Both the position numbers and the translations under genes were made by a program. The notes under the pieces are model-generated. The model searched no databases. It saw only the letters and a list, made by a program, of their open reading frames with translations, and was not told the DNA's origin. Source: Synergistales bacterium (GTDB lineage Bacteria > Synergistota > Synergistia > Synergistales > Aminobacteriaceae). Taken from it: a stretch of DNA of 16,074 bases. Shown one piece after another: positions 13,569 to 16,074 of this stretch (position 1 is its first letter; every line of letters begins with the position of its first letter). The stretch lies in assembly GCA_025997955.1 (NCBI GenBank), contig BNVH01000079.1, forward strand, positions 1-16,074, written 5' to 3'.

Positions 13569-15041
13569 CTATCCTCGAATGAGGCCGATGACGCTTTGCG
13601 GAAGCTGGTTCGCCTGGGTCAGCATCGCCGTGCCTGACTGCATAAGAATCTGTAGCAGCGTGAAGTTCAGCATTTCCTTAGACATATCCGCGTCTCTAAT
13701 ACGGCTTTCGGCGGCTGTCGTGTTTGTGGAGGCGGTTGTCAGATTGGTGACCGTGTGTTCTAACCTGTTCTGATACGCGCCGAGCGTAGCGCGCTGAGTG
13801 GAGACTTTGTCGATGGCGTTGTCTATAATCGTTATCGCTCGCGCCGCCGCCTCTCGAGAAACCGTCAGTAGGCCGTCAAGCCCAAGCGAGTACGAGGTAA
13901 TCTCAGCGAATAGCACCGTAAAGTCCTCTCCCTCGTTTGCGCCAATTTGGAGTATCGTCGAGTTGTCCGCAAGGTGGACAAACGTGGTGTACGTCCCAGT
14001 AGCGTTAGTGAAGTTGTAGCGCTTCGTTTTCTCGTTCCACGATATGTTTATGTTCGCTAAGGGGTCAAATTTCACGTCAACGTTGCCGGTTATCGCGCCA
14101 TAAATTACGTTGCCGGATACGGTTTGCGTAGGGTTAACGAGTTTGCCGCTATGGGCGTCGTAGATGGTGACGCTGAACTCGCTTTCTCTTGACTGTTGTA
14201 TCGTGTTGAGGCCAAGGGCTTGAAGCAGTTCCTCACTTCCGGTGAAGGTCAGTTCACCCACCGCGCCGGGTAAGGCGCTGCGGATAAGCATTGTAGCGTA
14301 AGTTTTGTATCCGATAATATTACCTTTATCATCATAGACTGGCTCTCTTGTCGCTACGCTCTCGGACGTGTTGAGTGTTCCGTCCGCTATGGTGCAGAAG
14401 TTGCTCGCGTTATCTGTATAGACGCCCTGACCGAGGCCGAAAGCTATTGCGTCGTTGATTTTTTTCGCCACGTCAAATATCGTGTCGCTGGCGTAGAGCG
14501 TGACATGTGTGTTTTTGCCGTCACCTTGATAGATGGTTACAGTTTGCGGGGATGATAAGATAAACAAGCCGTTTGTATTGTAGAAATTTGAGATTTCACC
14601 AAGCGCGTTGGGCATATCAACCAGCGACTTGAGAACTTTGATAAAATTCAGCGTGGCGGCGCTGTTGTTGCCGGTGCTGACCGATACGGAGCTGTTGGCG
14701 TAGAGCGAACCCCCGGCGGCCAGTTCAATTGATTTTGAACTCGTGAGCGAAAGCCAGAAATACACGTCGCCACTCGTGTCCGTCGATACGTCGTTTATGC
14801 CATATATCCCTCGCGTCGCGTCTGCCGTATCATCGCAGTCAATGCCGCCAATGTTGCCGGCGGTAAGAGCCGCGTTTGTGACCGGCGGATTGCCTATGGT
14901 CAAGGTCGCTAAGTATACGTTATCACCCGCGCCGTTTGTCGCCTGTGACTGGATACCGCCCGCAGAAAAATTGTCCGACGCGTGCACGCTGCCGCCGGTT
15001 ATCGTGACATACCCGCCATAAAGCTCAAGACGCCGGAAGGG
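13569..15041 (-). CDS. Flagellin, C-terminal part (downstream of a frame break)
   Basis: This frame is open from 15041, just after an in-frame stop at 15042-15044, to the stop at 13569; it has no ribosome site and is the continuation of the upstream frame. The first residues, YGGYVTITGGSVHASDN, complete the last glycine-rich repeat. A region with VYLATLTIGNPPVTNAAL and YGINDVSTDTSGDVYFWL follows, a module often seen after such repeats. The conserved flagellin part starts near FIKVLKSLVDMPNALGEISN, then QTVTIYQGDGKNTHVTLYAS. The C-terminal D1/D0 helices are clear: RAITIIDNAIDKVSTQRATL, then AYQNRLEHTVTNL, then ESRIRDADMSKEMLNFTLLQ and ANQLPQSVIGLIRG. This is a filament flagellin (FliC type) end. 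No good terminator follows before the rpsB promoter. Confidence 0.88.
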   Translation of the reverse strand, partial: PFRRLELYGGYVTITGGSVHASDNFSAGGIQSQATNGAGDNVYLATLTIGNPPVTNAALTAGNIGGIDCDDTADATRGIYGINDVSTDTSGDVYFWLSLTSSKSIELAAGGSLYANSSVSVSTGNNSAATLNFIKVLKSLVDMPNALGEISNFYNTNGLFILSSPQTVTIYQGDGKNTHVTLYASDTIFDVAKKINDAIAFGLGQGVYTDNASNFCTIADGTLNTSESVATREPVYDDKGNIIGYKTYATMLIRSALPGAVGELTFTGSEELLQALGLNTIQQSRESEFSVTIYDAHSGKLVNPTQTVSGNVIYGAITGNVDVKFDPLANINISWNEKTKRYNFTNATGTYTTFVHLADNSTILQIGANEGEDFTVLFAEITSYSLGLDGLLTVSREAAARAITIIDNAIDKVSTQRATLGAYQNRLEHTVTNLTTASTNTTAAESRIRDADMSKEMLNFTLLQILMQSGTAMLTQANQLPQSVIGLIRG

Positions 15042-15661
15042 TTAGCGCCACCGCCTATCCCCGCTCCGTTTGCGCTGGTGGATATGACAGTACCGCCGCT
15101 GATTGTGACAGTATCGCTGTCGCCTCCGAAGCCACCAACACCGGAGTAATAATTGCCGCCGCCGCCTATGCCTGCACCTCGGTCATTGCTGGTGGCCGTG
15201 ACAATACCGCCGCTTATCGTGATGACGCCGCCGCCGCCACTACCACCAGGATAAGATGAGCTGCCACCGCCTATCCCCGCCCCTCCGCCACTAATGGCTT
15301 TGACCGTGCCGCCGCTTATCGTGGTAATACCGCCATTGCCTCCAAAGCCGCCGCCGCCTATGCCTGCTCCGTTGTTATTGGGGTAACCGCCGCCGGTGGC
15401 GGTTACGTCGCCGCCGGTAATCGTGATAATGCCGCCGTCGCCCTCGAAGCCGCCGCCTATGCCTGCTCCAACGCTACCTGCACCTCCATCAGCTATAACA
15501 ATACCGCCGGTGATTGTTATGATACCGCCGAAGCCTTTCCCTGCGCCTCCGCCTCCGCCTCCGATACCGGCGCTGTTCGAGCTGCCAGTGGCCGTAATAG
15601 TACCGCCGTTGATTGTTATGTTGCCGCCGTCACCATAGAGTCCGCCTCCGATACCCGCGCC
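14960..15661 (-). repeat. About seven GAGIGGG glycine-rich units of 29-37 residues
   Basis: Each unit begins GAGIGGG (once AGIGGG), has a variable Gly-rich loop, then a strand of the type GGIITITGG or GGVITISGG, then VTATG-like residues. The seventh is split by the frame break. The spacing suggests one or two turns of a parallel beta-helix per unit. At the DNA level the copies are similar but not identical (CCGCCGCCTATGCC-like blocks on the + strand), so expansion or contraction by recombination is possible. Confidence 0.9.
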
Positions 15662-16074
15662 GTTAGGACTTCCAAAAGCATTCAGCGAGCCGTCCAGTAA
15701 ACCGTCTCCTCTGGCGCTTGTGATGGTCAATGTGGAGCCATCGGACGCTTCAAGCCCGGCACGGATAGCACCAGGACCCATGCCGCTTCTCAGCGTGTTT
15801 GTGCCTCTTAGATATAAGTTGACCGTCGCGCCTGTCATATCAAACGCGCTCTCAGGAGCGCCGCTTACGTCGATATTTACGTTGGACAGAATAACGTTGG
15901 TTTTAGCGCCGGAGGCGACGACGACGCGATTTGAGGTTTGCGTTCCTGTGCCTATGATTTCGTATGTATTGCTTGCCATGTCGTTGATAGTGAGGACGCC
16001 ATTTATGAATGACCACCCTATTCCGGAGGTCGCGCCGTATGAATCCTGTCCTGTTTCGATATCAATAAAGTATC
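14999..16074 (-). CDS. Flagellin, middle part: glycine-rich beta-solenoid insert (runs off the right edge)
   Basis: The frame is open from the window edge (16074) to a TAA at 14999-15001. The ATG at 15979 has no ribosome site and lies inside continuous coding sequence (GWSFINGVLTIND directly before it), so the true start is outside. The part near the edge reads NRVVVASGAKTNVILSNVNI, AFDMTGATVNLYLRGTNTL and GSTLTITSA, as in beta-strand-repeat surface proteins. From 15661 onward it is built of GAGIGGG units. It then breaks: the family pattern resumes in the -1 frame at LYGGYVTITGG, while this frame ends with FMAGMSR. One missing base in 15002-15041, for example a G in the GGCGT at about 15028, would explain it. 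That it belongs to the flagellin gene is inferred from the seamless continuation. Confidence 0.75.
   Translation of the reverse strand, partial: YFIDIETGQDSYGATSGIGWSFINGVLTINDMASNTYEIIGTGTQTSNRVVVASGAKTNVILSNVNIDVSGAPESAFDMTGATVNLYLRGTNTLRSGMGPGAIRAGLEASDGSTLTITSARGDGLLDGSLNAFGSPNGAGIGGGLYGDGGNITINGGTITATGSSNSAGIGGGGGGAGKGFGGIITITGGIVIADGGAGSVGAGIGGGFEGDGGIITITGGDVTATGGGYPNNNGAGIGGGGFGGNGGITTISGGTVKAISGGGAGIGGGSSSYPGGSGGGGVITISGGIVTATSNDRGAGIGGGGNYYSGVGGFGGDSDTVTISGGTVISTSANGAGIGGGANPSGVLSFMAGMSR

Noticed and set aside
15002..15041. Programmed -1 frameshift site in the flagellin
   Set aside because: No X-XXY-YYZ heptamer in the overlap window; a missing base is simpler.
15396..15638. Proline-rich open frame on the + strand
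   Set aside because: It is the mirror of the glycine-rich repeats on the - strand and has no ribosome site.
14960..15661. CRISPR-like regular repeats with variable spacers
   Set aside because: Repeats are degenerate, in coding frame, and encode GAGIGGG units; there is no constant repeat with unique spacers.

Overview
The window looks like chromosomal DNA of a flagellated, Gram-negative-type anaerobe, most probably a member of the Synergistota. The strongest clue is the C-terminus of the subtilisin-like protease (1313-3184): a Ser-Gly-rich stretch, a single Cys, a short hydrophobic segment and a basic tail. This matches the Synergist-CTERM sorting signal. The flagellin and the OmpH/Skp-type periplasmic protein fit a motile diderm. 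Assignment rests on motif recognition only; no database search was run.

Left arm (1-9581, all on the + strand). Positions 1-187 are the right end of an IS200/IS605-type element: the last 34 codons of tnpB, the terminal hairpin and a TCAA end. The element stops 71 bases before the start of a QueG-like double 4Fe-4S protein. Next come a secreted S8 protease with a BIG2 domain, a phosphatidylglycerophosphate synthase (pgsA) with an unusual basic N-terminal extension, and a frameshifted GIY-YIG endonuclease-like gene overlapping it by one base. The bifunctional GDP-mannose enzyme ManC, an OmpH/Skp chaperone with a clear terminator, a Nim-like flavin-binding protein, a MATE efflux pump and an AAA-ATPase-like protein lacking its usual nuclease domain follow. 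A large palindrome separates this arm from the oppositely transcribed right arm.

Right arm (9659-16074, all on the - strand). In transcription order from the right edge: a very large flagellin gene (N-terminus outside the window), then rpsB (S2), tsf (EF-Ts), an intrinsic terminator, pyrH (UMP kinase), frr (ribosome recycling factor) and cheR (chemoreceptor methyltransferase). rpsB-tsf-pyrH-frr is the classical translation cluster. cheR at its end and the flagellin at its head put motility genes on both sides of it.

Most notable points: (1) the flagellin carries about seven glycine-rich GAGIGGG units predicted to form a beta-solenoid on the filament surface, and its reading frame is broken inside the last unit; (2) the GIY-YIG gene is broken exactly at an A7 run that is also a canonical -1 slippery heptamer; (3) the IS right end has supplied a false upstream start codon and lies next to a TATAAT box; (4) tandem repeats sit at two translation-control points, a 12-nt triplet repeat carrying three start codons and a 14-nt triplet repeat carrying the pyrH stop codon. 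Two single-base frame breaks in 16 kb could be real decay, phase switching or draft-sequence errors; the sequence alone cannot decide.
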